This document shows, in pieces, positions 37,378 to 46,617 of a DNA stretch of 64,000 nt. Positions within the stretch are counted from its first letter, which is position 1; each line of letters begins with the position of its first letter. Position numbers and translations under genes: made by a program. The DNA is from Hyphomicrobiales bacterium. GTDB taxonomy: Bacteria > Pseudomonadota > Alphaproteobacteria > Rhizobiales > Xanthobacteraceae. Location of the stretch: the NCBI GenBank assembly GCA_017305535.1, contig JAFKKN010000001.1:62001-126000 (forward strand), given 5' to 3'. The notes under the pieces were generated by a model. That model was given only the letters and a program-made list of their open reading frames with translations, searched no databases and had not been told where the DNA came from.

Positions 37378-38333
37378 AGGCGACGCCCGGTAACCTCGGC
37401 AAGAAACGCGATCAGTGCGGCGTTGACCTCGGTGGGGCGTTCCTGCTGGATCCAGTGACCGGCACCGTCGATCAGCAATTTCTTCGTGAGATTGGGGAGC
37501 ACCCGCTCCATGTCGTGAACGCGTTTGGCTCCGATCAAACCCTTGATGACGGAGTCCTCGGTCCCCGCGATGAACAGGGACGGTTGATGTATCTGTGCGC
37601 CATGCCAAGGCGCGGTCAAATCCCAGTTCCGATCGATATTGCGATACCAGTTCAAGCCGCCGCGAAATCCGGATGCGCGATATGCGGTAATGAATTCGGC
37701 CAACTCCGCTTCACCGATCCATTCGGGCAATTGCCGCTCGATGGACGGGTTGCCAAGAAAGCCTTGCCCATCCTGAATGAACAGCGAAGCGGCAGGATCG
37801 GTGAAACCGCGCGCGAACACGGCCTGCATGGTGAAGGCGACATCGCGTTCGAATTCGGCTTCCGCCACGCCAGGCGTCTGAAAATATTGCCAGTAGAAAT
37901 TCTCGATGCCGCTGCTGCGCAGCGTTTCGAGCGGGCGGGCACGACCACGCAATGGCGGCGGCACGCTCAAGCCGGCAACGGCCGTGAAGATATCGGGGCG
38001 GAACAGAGCGGCGTGCCAGGCTACCGGAGCGCCCCAGTCGTGCCCAACAATAATGGCGCTCTTTTCACCAAGCGCTTCGACCAGTGCCACCATATCGCCG
38101 ACCAGATCGAAGATGCTGTAGGCGTTGATATCGGCAGGCGCGCCGGTTCGGCCGAAGCCGCGCATGTCCGGCGCGGCAACGCGATAGCCGGCCGTGGCGA
38201 GCGGTGCTATCTGGTTCCGCCACGAATAAGACAGTTCGGGCCATCCATGGCACAGCAGCACTAGTGGCCCTTGACCCTGTTCGCGTACGAACATTTCGAT
38301 GCCGTTGACGCTGAGGATTTTGCTGGAGGGCAT
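37371..38333 (-). CDS. Alpha/beta hydrolase, epoxide-hydrolase-like
   Basis: A 320-residue soluble hydrolase. The oxyanion motif HGWPELSYSWR, the nucleophile elbow GHDWGAPV with Asp, and a late GAGHWIQQERP with His match epoxide hydrolases and haloalkane dehalogenases. The cap domain has two tyrosine-containing segments (ENFYWQYFQ, WYRNIDRNW) as in epoxide hydrolases. An epoxide substrate is likely but unspecified. It is the reverse neighbour of rlpA. Confidence 0.84.
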   Translation of the reverse strand: MPSSKILSVNGIEMFVREQGQGPLVLLCHGWPELSYSWRNQIAPLATAGYRVAAPDMRGFGRTGAPADINAYSIFDLVGDMVALVEALGEKSAIIVGHDWGAPVAWHAALFRPDIFTAVAGLSVPPPLRGRARPLETLRSSGIENFYWQYFQTPGVAEAEFERDVAFTMQAVFARGFTDPAASLFIQDGQGFLGNPSIERQLPEWIGEAELAEFITAYRASGFRGGLNWYRNIDRNWDLTAPWHGAQIHQPSLFIAGTEDSVIKGLIGAKRVHDMERVLPNLTKKLLIDGAGHWIQQERPTEVNAALIAFLAEVTGRRLQ

Positions 38334-38484
38334 CGCAAGCGGCCTTTGCGGGAGAGGGCGGGACGATTGGCGGAACGATAAGGGCGATGGCGCCGACTAG
38401 CAACCGGGCGCCCGGACGCGATACTCGCTACGTGTTGTTCCGGCAAAACCGCGCTGGTAGACTTAGCGATCAGGACATTGCGGC

Positions 38485-39732
38485 ATGCGAAACGAACGAT
38501 TCCATCCCTCTCAAGCGCGGAAATCCAGTCTTTGGCGGTGGTCGGTCGCCGGCCTCGTCGCGTGCGGATTGGCGTTCGCGACGGTCGCCTATGCGGCCAA
38601 CAACAGCGTGCAGGGTGCGAAGAAGGACGAAGGATTCAACACCGATGCGCCGACCGCGATCCTGATCGAGGCGAACAGCGGCAGTGTCCTGTTCGAGAAA
38701 AACGCCGACGAACTCCGCGCGCCGTCCAGCATGATGAAGCTGATGACGGTCGAAGTGGTCTTTCATGCCATCAAGCAAGGTGAGCTCAAACTGACCGATG
38801 AATTCAAGGTCAGCGAGAATGCCTGGCGCAAGGGTGGCGCGCCGGCGGGCGGATCGACGATGTTCGCGGCGATCCACAGCAGCGTGCCGGTCGACGACCT
38901 GTTGCACGGCGCCATCATCCAGAGCGGCAACGATTCCTGCATGGTGTTGGCGGAGGGCATCGCCGGCGGCGAGAAGGCGTTCGCCGAGATGATGACAAAG
39001 CGCGCGCGCGAACTCGGATTGACGCGATCGACATTCGGCAACTCCACGGGATTGCCCGACCCCGACAACAAGATGACGGTCCGCGAATTGTCGCAACTCG
39101 CGCGTCATCTCATCCAGGCCTATCCGGAATTCTACAAATTGTTCGGCCAGCAGGAATTCACCTGGAACAAGATTCGGCAGCAGAACCGCAACCCGTTGTT
39201 GAAGTCACTGGAAGGCGCCGATGGATTGAAGACCGGCTACACCAAGGAGGGCGGATACGGCATGGTCGGCTCGGCTGTGCAGAACGGTACGCGTCTGATC
39301 GTCGCCATCAATGGTCTGGAGGACAAGGACGATCGCGCGGCTGAGGCCAAGAAGCTATTGGAATGGGGGTTCCGTAATTTCGAAACACGCACGCTGTTCG
39401 CGGCGAAGGCGCCGGTGGGCTCCGCCAAGGTATTCGGCGGCACGCAACGTTGGGTTCGTGTCGCGACCACGGAGCCGGTTCGTGTGATGGTGCAGAAGAA
39501 TGGCAGTGACAAGCTGCTGGCCAGAATCGTCTATGCCGGCCCCGTCCGCGCGCCGGTCGAGGCCGGCCAGCGCATCGGCACCATCAAAGTGTGGCGCGGC
39601 GCGAATGTCGCGGTCGAGGAGCCACTCTATGCTCTGGATTCCATCGCGACTGGCACCACCATGCAGCGCGCGTTCGATGGCGCCAGCGAATTGATGATCG
39701 GAATGTTCCGCGCGGGTATCGAGAAGCTGTGA
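38485..39732 (+). CDS. dacC: D-alanyl-D-alanine carboxypeptidase (penicillin-binding protein 5/6 family)
   Basis: A 415-residue secreted enzyme trimming pentapeptide side chains of peptidoglycan. After an N-terminal membrane/signal segment (residues 18-38), the S11 peptidase motifs follow: SxxK with Ser82 and Lys85 (SSMMK), SGND (SxN), and LKTGYTKEGGYG (KTG). The C-terminal PBP5 domain (about 300-390) ends in an amphipathic helix (SELMIGMFRAGIEKL) that could anchor it to the membrane. Its stop overlaps the tmk start by one base (TGATG). The exact dac paralogue name is uncertain. Confidence 0.88.
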   Translation: MRNERFHPSQARKSSLWRWSVAGLVACGLAFATVAYAANNSVQGAKKDEGFNTDAPTAILIEANSGSVLFEKNADELRAPSSMMKLMTVEVVFHAIKQGELKLTDEFKVSENAWRKGGAPAGGSTMFAAIHSSVPVDDLLHGAIIQSGNDSCMVLAEGIAGGEKAFAEMMTKRARELGLTRSTFGNSTGLPDPDNKMTVRELSQLARHLIQAYPEFYKLFGQQEFTWNKIRQQNRNPLLKSLEGADGLKTGYTKEGGYGMVGSAVQNGTRLIVAINGLEDKDDRAAEAKKLLEWGFRNFETRTLFAAKAPVGSAKVFGGTQRWVRVATTEPVRVMVQKNGSDKLLARIVYAGPVRAPVEAGQRIGTIKVWRGANVAVEEPLYALDSIATGTTMQRAFDGASELMIGMFRAGIEKL

Positions 39733-40424
39733 TGGCGGCGGAAATTCACACGGCGAATACCGCGACGCGCGGCCGCTTCATCACTTTCGAGGGCGGTGAG
39801 GGGTCCGGCAAATCCACCCAGATCAGGCTGCTTGCCGAGCGGCTCGATAAGGAAGGGCTGCGCGTTATCGTGACGCGTGAACCTGGCGGCTCGCCTGGCG
39901 CGGAAATCATTCGCCATGTCCTCTTGTCGGGCGTGGGGAAAATGCTCGGCGCGGATGCCGAGACCTTGCTGTTTATCGCCGCGCGTGACGATCACGTCCG
40001 TCACGTGATCGAACCTGCATTGGCGCAAGATATCTGGGTGCTGTGCGATCGTTTCGCTGATTCAACGCGGGTCTATCAAGGCTACGCGGGAAAGGTCGAT
40101 CCACGCCTGCTCGATGCCATGGAGCGAGTCACCATCGGAACGTTGAAGCCGGATATCACGCTTATTCTCGATGTTCCCGTCGAGGTCGGAATGCAGCGTG
40201 CCGCCAGTCGCCGCGGTACCGATACGCCTGATCGTTTTGAGGGCGAGAACATCGATTTCCATCGTAAATTGCGCGATGGATATCTGGCAATCGCGCGCGG
40301 TGAGCCGGAGCGTTGCGTTCTGATCGATGCCACGGAGACGCCGGAAAACGTCGCGGATCGTATCTGGTCGACGCTCATGCAGCGTCGTCTTATTCTCAGG
40401 CAGCCGGAGGCGCAGCGGTCATGA
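39732..40424 (+). CDS. tmk: Thymidylate kinase
   Basis: A 230-residue enzyme phosphorylating dTMP to dTDP. The P-loop FEGGEGSGKSTQ, the TREPGGSPGAE motif, the DR-signature CDRFADSTRVYQG and a LID-like region RGTDTPDRFE are all visible. ATG 39732 is preceded by the dacC stop with one base shared. The stop overlaps the holB start (ATGA). The position upstream of holB is standard for proteobacteria. Confidence 0.96.
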   Translation: MAAEIHTANTATRGRFITFEGGEGSGKSTQIRLLAERLDKEGLRVIVTREPGGSPGAEIIRHVLLSGVGKMLGADAETLLFIAARDDHVRHVIEPALAQDIWVLCDRFADSTRVYQGYAGKVDPRLLDAMERVTIGTLKPDITLILDVPVEVGMQRAASRRGTDTPDRFEGENIDFHRKLRDGYLAIARGEPERCVLIDATETPENVADRIWSTLMQRRLILRQPEAQRS

Positions 40425-41461
40425 GCGCCCGGGCAGCAGAAACAACGATTGAGAGCCGCGAGCCGCGACTGACGACAGTGTTGTTCGGCCATCATGAAGC
40501 TGAACAAACATTGCTCGACGCTTATCGAAGCGGTCGCATTCCTCATGCCTGGCTGATCGGCGGTGCGCAGGGGATCGGCAAGGCCACGCTGGCGTACCGG
40601 ATGGCGCGTTTCGTGCTGGCGCATCGCGAGCCGTCCGCGTCGGAGGTGCAGAATGCCTCATCGCTTCACGTTGATGAATCTCATCCGGTGGCGCGGCAGG
40701 TGGCGTCAGGGGCGCATGGCGGATTGTTGACCTTGCAACGCGGCCTCAACGAAAAGGGCGTATTGCGCAATTTCATTACGGTTGACGATACGCGTCGGAC
40801 TATCGAATTTTTCGGCTCCACGGCGGCGGTCGATGGCTGGCGCGTGTGCATCGTCGATACGGTCGATGAATTCAACGCCAACGCCGCCAACGCGCTACTC
40901 AAGATTCTGGAGGAGCCGCCGCGTCGCTCGATCCTGCTGCTGCTCAGCCATGCCCCCGGCAAGGTCTTACCGACCATTCAGTCGCGATGTCGCAGGCTGG
41001 CACTGCGACCGCTGATGCCGCTCGATGTTGCGGCCGCGGTGGCGGCTGCAACGGGGGAAGCCGCCGATGCGTCGGCCGTGGTCGAGGCCGCCGCCGTCTC
41101 GGAGGGCAGCGTCGGACGTGCCCTGAATCTCATGGGCGGCAACGCCCTCAAGTTGCACCAGCGCACGGCCGAGCTGCTTAATGCATTGCCCCACGTCGAT
41201 CAGCGTCAATTGCATGCCCTTGGCGATGCGCTTGGCGGTAGCGACCGGACCACGCTGGCGGCGTTTATGGACAGCGTCGACCGCTGGGTGACGGGCAAGC
41301 TGCACGGCGACCTGACCAACGCGGATCTGGCGCAACTTGCGCGGTTGGCGGAGGTATGGGAAAAGATCAGCCGCGCCGCGCGCGACGTCGAATCCTTCAA
41401 TCTCGATCGAAAACCGCTGGTTTTTTCCGTATTCGATCAACTGTCGGAGGCGACGCGCTGA
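40421..41461 (+). CDS. holB: DNA polymerase III subunit delta'
   Basis: A 346-residue clamp-loader subunit. It has a P-loop-like GGAQGIGKATLA near residue 45, the DTVDEFNANAANALLKILEEPP motif, LLLSHAPGKVLPTIQSRCRRL (sensor/SRC) and a helical collar domain. In delta' the loop is not a catalytic ATPase site. ATG 40421 overlaps the tmk stop by 4 bp. metG follows after 48 bp. Confidence 0.95.
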   Translation: MSARAAETTIESREPRLTTVLFGHHEAEQTLLDAYRSGRIPHAWLIGGAQGIGKATLAYRMARFVLAHREPSASEVQNASSLHVDESHPVARQVASGAHGGLLTLQRGLNEKGVLRNFITVDDTRRTIEFFGSTAAVDGWRVCIVDTVDEFNANAANALLKILEEPPRRSILLLLSHAPGKVLPTIQSRCRRLALRPLMPLDVAAAVAAATGEAADASAVVEAAAVSEGSVGRALNLMGGNALKLHQRTAELLNALPHVDQRQLHALGDALGGSDRTTLAAFMDSVDRWVTGKLHGDLTNADLAQLARLAEVWEKISRAARDVESFNLDRKPLVFSVFDQLSEATR

Positions 41462-41509
41462 TCCCGCGCTCCCGGCAACTTCATTCTCTCAAGCATCCGA
41501 TTGCAGCAA

Positions 41510-43078
41510 ATGGCGTCACAGTCCGAAGAATCCCGTCCGCGTTACTTCCTTACGACGCCGATTTTCTATCCCAATGGCGAGCCGCATATTGGCCACGCCT
41601 ATACCGCAATGGCGTCGGATGCGATCGCGCGATTCCGTCGGCTCGACGGCTACGATGTCCGCTTCATGACCGGCACTGACGAGCACGGCCTGAAGATGCA
41701 GCAGACGGCCATCGCCGAAGGGCTGACGCCGCTGCAACTCGCCGACCGTAACTCGGCGCGCTTCCGTGAGATGATGAGCGCGCTCGACATCTCCTATGAC
41801 GACTACATCCGCACCACCGAGCCGCGCCACGAACGCTCGTGTCAGGCGCTATGGGAAGCGATCGAAAAGAACGGCGACATCTATCTCGGCAAATATGCCG
41901 GCTGGTATTCGGTGCGTCAGGAAGCCTATTTCGCCGAGGACGAAACCACCGTCGGTGCCGACGGCGTGCGCCGCGAGCCGCTCGGCTCGCCGGTCGAGTG
42001 GACCGAGGAGGAGACCTACTTCTTCCGGCTGTCGGCCTATCAGGACAAGCTGCTCGATCTCTACAAGCGCGTGCCGGATTTCGTGCTGCCGCGCGAGCGG
42101 CTCAACGAAGTCGCGAGTTTTGTGCGCGGTGGCTTGCAAGACTTGTCGGTGTCGCGCACGACGTTCGACTGGGGCGTCCATGTGCCCGGCGCACCGAAGC
42201 ACGTCATGTATGTCTGGATCGACGCGCTGACTAACTACATCACTGGCGTTGGCTATCCCGACGTCAATGGCGATCTGTTCAAGCGCTATTGGCCGGCGAA
42301 CTTGCACGTCATCGGCAAGGATATCGTGCGCTTCCACGCGGTGTATTGGCCGGCGTTCCTGATGGCCGCCGGCATCGAGGTGCCGCATCGTGTGTTCAGC
42401 CACGGTTTTCTCCTGAACCGCGGCGAGAAGATGTCGAAGTCGGTCGGCAACGTCGTCAGCCCGTTCGACTTCGCAAAGCAATACGGCGTCGATCAGGTGC
42501 GTTACTTCTTCCTGCGCGAAGTCTCGTTCGGGCAGGACGGCAGCTACAATCACGAAGCCATCGTCGCACGCATCAACGCCGATCTTGCCAACGACCTTGG
42601 TAACCTGGCGCAGCGTTCGCTGACCATGATCGCGAAGCAGTGCAGCGGCACGCTGCCGGAGCCGGGCGCATTCAGCGACAACGACAGGGCGATCCTCGCG
42701 CAGGCGGACGGCATGGTCGCGCTGGCACGCACCGCGATGGAGACGGAGCAGATCCATCACTACCTGAGCGCGGTGTGGGCCGTCGTCGCCGAAGCCAATC
42801 GCTACTTCGCGGGCGAAGCGCCATGGGCGCTCGCCAAGACCGATCCCGCACGCCAACGTACCGTGCTTTACGTCACAGCCGAGGTGCTGCGGCAGATCGC
42901 GATCCTCGCGCAACCGGTGATGCCGTCCTCTGCCGCGAAGCTGCTCGACATCCTTGGCGTGCCGGTCGAGACGCGTGATTTCAGCCAACTCGGCGGTGCG
43001 ACACGCATCGCGCCCGGAACGATATTGCCGCCGCCGGCGCCAATCTTTCCGCGCTATGTCGAACCGAAGGACGAGTAG
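41510..43078 (+). CDS. metG: Methionine-tRNA ligase
   Basis: A class I synthetase of 522 residues (short form, no C-terminal tRNA-binding domain). It has the HIGH-type motif [11 protein letters not shown], the KMSKS motif in [11 protein letters not shown] and [12 protein letters not shown]. An anticodon-binding helical domain follows. ATG 41510 is the likely start; a TTG 9 bp upstream is possible. tatD follows after 13 bp. Confidence 0.96.
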   Translation: MASQSEESRPRYFLTTPIFYPNGEPHIGHAYTAMASDAIARFRRLDGYDVRFMTGTDEHGLKMQQTAIAEGLTPLQLADRNSARFREMMSALDISYDDYIRTTEPRHERSCQALWEAIEKNGDIYLGKYAGWYSVRQEAYFAEDETTVGADGVRREPLGSPVEWTEEETYFFRLSAYQDKLLDLYKRVPDFVLPRERLNEVASFVRGGLQDLSVSRTTFDWGVHVPGAPKHVMYVWIDALTNYITGVGYPDVNGDLFKRYWPANLHVIGKDIVRFHAVYWPAFLMAAGIEVPHRVFSHGFLLNRGEKMSKSVGNVVSPFDFAKQYGVDQVRYFFLREVSFGQDGSYNHEAIVARINADLANDLGNLAQRSLTMIAKQCSGTLPEPGAFSDNDRAILAQADGMVALARTAMETEQIHHYLSAVWAVVAEANRYFAGEAPWALAKTDPARQRTVLYVTAEVLRQIAILAQPVMPSSAAKLLDILGVPVETRDFSQLGGATRIAPGTILPPPAPIFPRYVEPKDE

Positions 43079-43091
43079 GCGGTTACCCAAG

Positions 43092-43877
43092 ATGCTGGTC
43101 GATAGTCACTGCCATCTCGATTTTCCGGACTTCGCCGAGGGACTCGACGCCGTTGTCGCACGTGCCGATGCAGCAGGCGTCGGACGGATGGTGACGATTT
43201 CAACTCGGGTGAGGGAGCATGACAAGCTGCGCATGATCGCGGAGCGATTTCCTAACGTCTATTGCTCGGTCGGTACGCATCCGCATCATGCAGACGAGGA
43301 GGACGGCATCACGCCCGACGAACTGATCGCGCTGACGCGGCATCCGAAGGTCGTTGCGCTCGGCGAGGCTGGGCTTGATAATTTTTACGACAACGGTTCA
43401 CCGGAGGCGCAGGAGCGCGGGTTTCGCGCGCATATCGCTGCGGCACGTGCGACCGGCCTGCCGCTGGTGATCCACACCCGCGAAGCGGACGACGCGTGCG
43501 GTCGCATCCTCGACGATGAAATGGCGAAGGGGCCGTTCCGAGCGGTGCTGCATTGCTATACCGGCGGTCGCGAGTTGGCGATGAAGGCGATTGATCTTGG
43601 ACTGTCGATTTCGTTCACTGGCATCATCACCTTCAAGAAGTCACAGGCTTTGCGCGACCTCGCGGCAGAGCTTCCCGCTGACCGCATCATGGTGGAAACC
43701 GACTCGCCCTATCTTGCGCCAGGCAAGCATCGCGGTAAGCGCAACGAACCATCATACGTCGGCGAGGTGGCCAAAGTGCTAGCGGAAACGCGCGGCGTCT
43801 CCCTTGATGAAATCACACGACAGACGACGCAAAACTTTTTTCGTCTGTTCAGCAAAGTGCCGGCATCAGCCGCATGA
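43092..43877 (+). CDS. tatD: TatD-family metal-dependent deoxyribonuclease
   Basis: A 261-residue amidohydrolase-fold nuclease. Metal-binding motifs are DSHCHLDF at the N-terminus, GEAGLDNFY, a buried LVIHTREAD, an HCYTGG and an ETDSPYLAP. It is in the usual metG-tatD-MBL order, in which the gene is often called ycfH. The start follows the metG stop closely, and the stop overlaps the next ATG by 4 bp. Confidence 0.93.
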   Translation: MLVDSHCHLDFPDFAEGLDAVVARADAAGVGRMVTISTRVREHDKLRMIAERFPNVYCSVGTHPHHADEEDGITPDELIALTRHPKVVALGEAGLDNFYDNGSPEAQERGFRAHIAAARATGLPLVIHTREADDACGRILDDEMAKGPFRAVLHCYTGGRELAMKAIDLGLSISFTGIITFKKSQALRDLAAELPADRIMVETDSPYLAPGKHRGKRNEPSYVGEVAKVLAETRGVSLDEITRQTTQNFFRLFSKVPASAA

Positions 43878-44677
43878 CGACCACACTCACAATTCTCGGC
43901 TGCGGTTCGTCCGCTGGCGTGCCGCGCCCGGCGCTGGGATGGGGTGCGTGCGATCCTACTAATCCGAAAAATCGTCGTCGTCGCTGCTCGATGATGGCGG
44001 AGCGGCGCTCGGAGCAGGGTATCACGCGCGTGGTCATCGATACCTCGCCTGATTTACGCGAGCAGTTGATCGATGCCGATGTCGATCACATCGACGCGGT
44101 ATTCCTGACGCATGAACATGCCGACCAGACTCACGGAATCGACGATCTTCGCTCGGTTGTGTTGCATCAGCGCCGTCGCATTCCCGTCTATCTGAACCAG
44201 TCGACCAGCAAGGATATCCTTGCGCGCTTTTCTTATTGCTTTACGGCTCCGCCGGGCAGCGATTATCCGCCGATTCTCGACAATCGTGCGATCGAGGCCG
44301 GTGAAAGCCGCACCATTGACGGCAAGGGCGGATCGCTGACGCTGACGGCCTTTCTCGTTCAGCACGGCAATATTCCGGCGCTCGGCTACCGCATCGGCGA
44401 TGCGGCCTATACACCGGATCTGCACGACATTCCGGAAGAAAGCTGGCGTGCGCTTGAAGGACTCGATCTGTGGATCGTCGATGGCCTGCGCTACGCGCAG
44501 CATCCGAGCCATTTCAGCGTGCGTGACGCATTGAAGTGGATCGACCGCTTCAAGCCGAAGCGCGCCGTCATCACCAACATGCATGCCGACCTCGATTATG
44601 CGGTGATGCAGAAGGAATTGCCGCCCGGCGTCATCCCGGCTTACGACGGGATTCGGCTGACGCTGAGTTCCGATTGA
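43874..44677 (+). CDS. MBL-fold metallohydrolase (PhnP-like)
   Basis: A 267-residue metallo-beta-lactamase-fold protein. It starts with the GCGSSAGVPRP loop seen in PhnP/tRNase Z relatives, has a Cys-rich segment and a metal motif at His80: HEHADQTHG. The canonical HxHxDH would end in His, but here the last position is Gln. Later ligands may be in FLVQHGNIPALGYR and the final HAD-like NMHAD. The substrate is unknown. ATG 43874 overlaps tatD. The downstream region holds a dispersed palindromic repeat. Confidence 0.85.
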   Translation: MTTTLTILGCGSSAGVPRPALGWGACDPTNPKNRRRRCSMMAERRSEQGITRVVIDTSPDLREQLIDADVDHIDAVFLTHEHADQTHGIDDLRSVVLHQRRRIPVYLNQSTSKDILARFSYCFTAPPGSDYPPILDNRAIEAGESRTIDGKGGSLTLTAFLVQHGNIPALGYRIGDAAYTPDLHDIPEESWRALEGLDLWIVDGLRYAQHPSHFSVRDALKWIDRFKPKRAVITNMHADLDYAVMQKELPPGVIPAYDGIRLTLSSD

Positions 44678-44700
44678 ACCAAGATCGTTCGCACCCATCC

Positions 44701-44799
44701 GTCATGGCAGGGTCCGTCCCGGCGGCCATCCGCGTCTTGAGGTGACCGGCATGTCCTGAAAGACGTGGATGCCCGGCACAAGGCCGGGCATGACGACGG
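44701..44799. repeat. Dispersed palindromic repeat, copy 2
   Basis: Shares the blocks GTCATGG, GGCCATCCGCGTCTTGA, AAGACGTGGAT and the terminal GCCCGGCACAAGGCCGGGCATGAC-like palindrome with the element at 474-600, so it belongs to the same family. It lies between the MBL gene and the convergent acyl-CoA ligase. Confidence 0.7.
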
Positions 44800-44852
44800 A
44801 GGGATATTATTCAGCAATATTGAAGAGCCGGACGGTTCTCCAATTCAGTCGT

Positions 44853-46505
44853 TCACGCCGAAATCGCCTTCGCCGAATTCACCTGATTGCGCAGCATGAA
44901 TTTCTGGATCTTGCCGGTCGAGGTTTTCGGGATGACGCCAAACACGACCGCCTTCGGTGTCTTGAAGCCCGGCATCTGCTCGCGGCAGAACGCGATGATG
45001 TCTGCTTCCGTCGCGGTCGCGCCGTCTTTCAGTTCGACGAAGGCGCAGGGCACCTCGCCCCATTTCGGATCGGGCTTGGCGACCACGGCGGCGAACAGCA
45101 CCGCCGGGTGCTTGTAGAGCACGTCTTCAACTTCGACCGACGATACATTCTCGCCGCCGGAGATGATGATATCTTTGGAACGATCCTTGATGATGACGTA
45201 ACCGTCGTGATCGAGCACGCCGAGATCGCCGGTGTGAAACCAGCCGCCCTCGAAGGCTTCCTTGGTCGCCGCCTCATTCTTCAAGTAGCCCTTCATCACC
45301 ACGTTGCCGCGGAACATCACCTCGCCGATGGTTTCGCCGTCGCGTGGCACCTCGCGCATAGTCTCGGGATCGAGCACTGTGACCGCTTCCTGAAGCGGGT
45401 AGGCAACGCCCTGACGGCGCTTGAGCTGCGCCCGCTGGTCGGCAGGCAGGTCATCCCAGCCCGGTTGTTCGGCGCAGACCGACGCAGGGCCGTAAACCTC
45501 GGTCAGGCCGTAGACGTGGACCAGCTTGATGCCGATGTTCTCCGCGCCGGCCAGCACCGCGACCGGCGGTGCCGCGCCCGCGATCAGGCCGACCACCGGG
45601 CGGTCACCCGGCTTCGGCCGGGGCGCACCGGGCGCGTTGATCAGCGTGTTGTAAACGATCGGCGCGCCGCACATGTGGGTGACGCGGTGCTTCGGGATCA
45701 CTTCGAAGATCTTCGCCGGATCGACCTTGCGCAGGCAGACGTTGACGCCGGCCGCCGCCGCGATGGTCCATGGGAAGCACCAGCCGTTGCAGTGGAACAT
45801 CGGCAAGGTCCAGAGATAGGCCGGATGCTGCCCGAGATTGCCGGCGAGGATATTGCTGACGGCGTTGAGATAGGCGCCGCGATGGTGCGTCACCACGCCC
45901 TTCGGATTGCCAGTGGTGCCCGACGTATAGCCGAGCGCGATGGCTTCCCATTCGTCCTGCGGTGTCACCGGAACGAAGTTCGGATCGCCCGCCGCCACCA
46001 CGGCCTCGTACTCAATTTCACCGATGCGACGGCCGCCCTCGAAGGCGGCATCGTCGACGTCGATGACGAACGGCTTCGGCCCCTTCATCAGGGTGAGGGC
46101 CTCAGCGATGACGTCGGCGAATTCCGGATCGACGAAGATCACCTTGGCGCCGCCATGGTCGAGCTGGAACGCGATCGCGGACGCATCGAGCCGGATGTTG
46201 AGCGCATTCAGCACGCCGCCGGTCATCGGCACGGCGAAGTGTGCTTCGTTCATCGCGGGAATGTTCGGCAGCATCGCGGCTACGGTGTCGCCCCGTCCGA
46301 TCCCTCTCGCGCTGAGAAATGACGCGACGCGGCAGCAGCGTTCCAGCGTCTGCGACCAAGTGAAAGAGCGATCCTCGTAGACCGCGCTGAGGTGCTTCGG
46401 ATAGACCGTGGCGGTTCTGAACAGGAAGCTGAGCGGTGACAATGGCACGAAATTGGCGGCATTCTTGTCAAGGCCAGTGTTATAAGGATTGCTGTTTTCT
46501 TTCAT
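44853..46505 (-). CDS. Acyl-CoA synthetase (AMP-dependent), DmdB-like
   Basis: A 550-residue ligase. The P-loop YTSGTTGNPKGV, MFHCNGWCFPW, GLTEVYGPAS (A5) and the hinge motifs HTGDLGVLDHDGY and KDIIISGGENVSS are all present, followed by a C-terminal acyl-lysine motif GKIQKFMLR. The MFHCNGW signature is typical of medium-chain or methylmercaptopropionate-type ligases. It lies next to TRAP transporter genes on the same strand, suggesting activation of an imported organic acid. ATG 46505 is chosen; TTG 46520 upstream is possible. Confidence 0.86.
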   Translation of the reverse strand: MKENSNPYNTGLDKNAANFVPLSPLSFLFRTATVYPKHLSAVYEDRSFTWSQTLERCCRVASFLSARGIGRGDTVAAMLPNIPAMNEAHFAVPMTGGVLNALNIRLDASAIAFQLDHGGAKVIFVDPEFADVIAEALTLMKGPKPFVIDVDDAAFEGGRRIGEIEYEAVVAAGDPNFVPVTPQDEWEAIALGYTSGTTGNPKGVVTHHRGAYLNAVSNILAGNLGQHPAYLWTLPMFHCNGWCFPWTIAAAAGVNVCLRKVDPAKIFEVIPKHRVTHMCGAPIVYNTLINAPGAPRPKPGDRPVVGLIAGAAPPVAVLAGAENIGIKLVHVYGLTEVYGPASVCAEQPGWDDLPADQRAQLKRRQGVAYPLQEAVTVLDPETMREVPRDGETIGEVMFRGNVVMKGYLKNEAATKEAFEGGWFHTGDLGVLDHDGYVIIKDRSKDIIISGGENVSSVEVEDVLYKHPAVLFAAVVAKPDPKWGEVPCAFVELKDGATATEADIIAFCREQMPGFKTPKAVVFGVIPKTSTGKIQKFMLRNQVNSAKAISA

Positions 46506-46617
46506 GGAAATCACCGCCAAATCAAAATCTTGCGAAAATTATTCAAGCTAATTCATTAGAAAGCGCGAGCTTTCGGATGGTATGATTGAAGTTTCCGGTG
46601 CAAGATTTTGGAATTTC

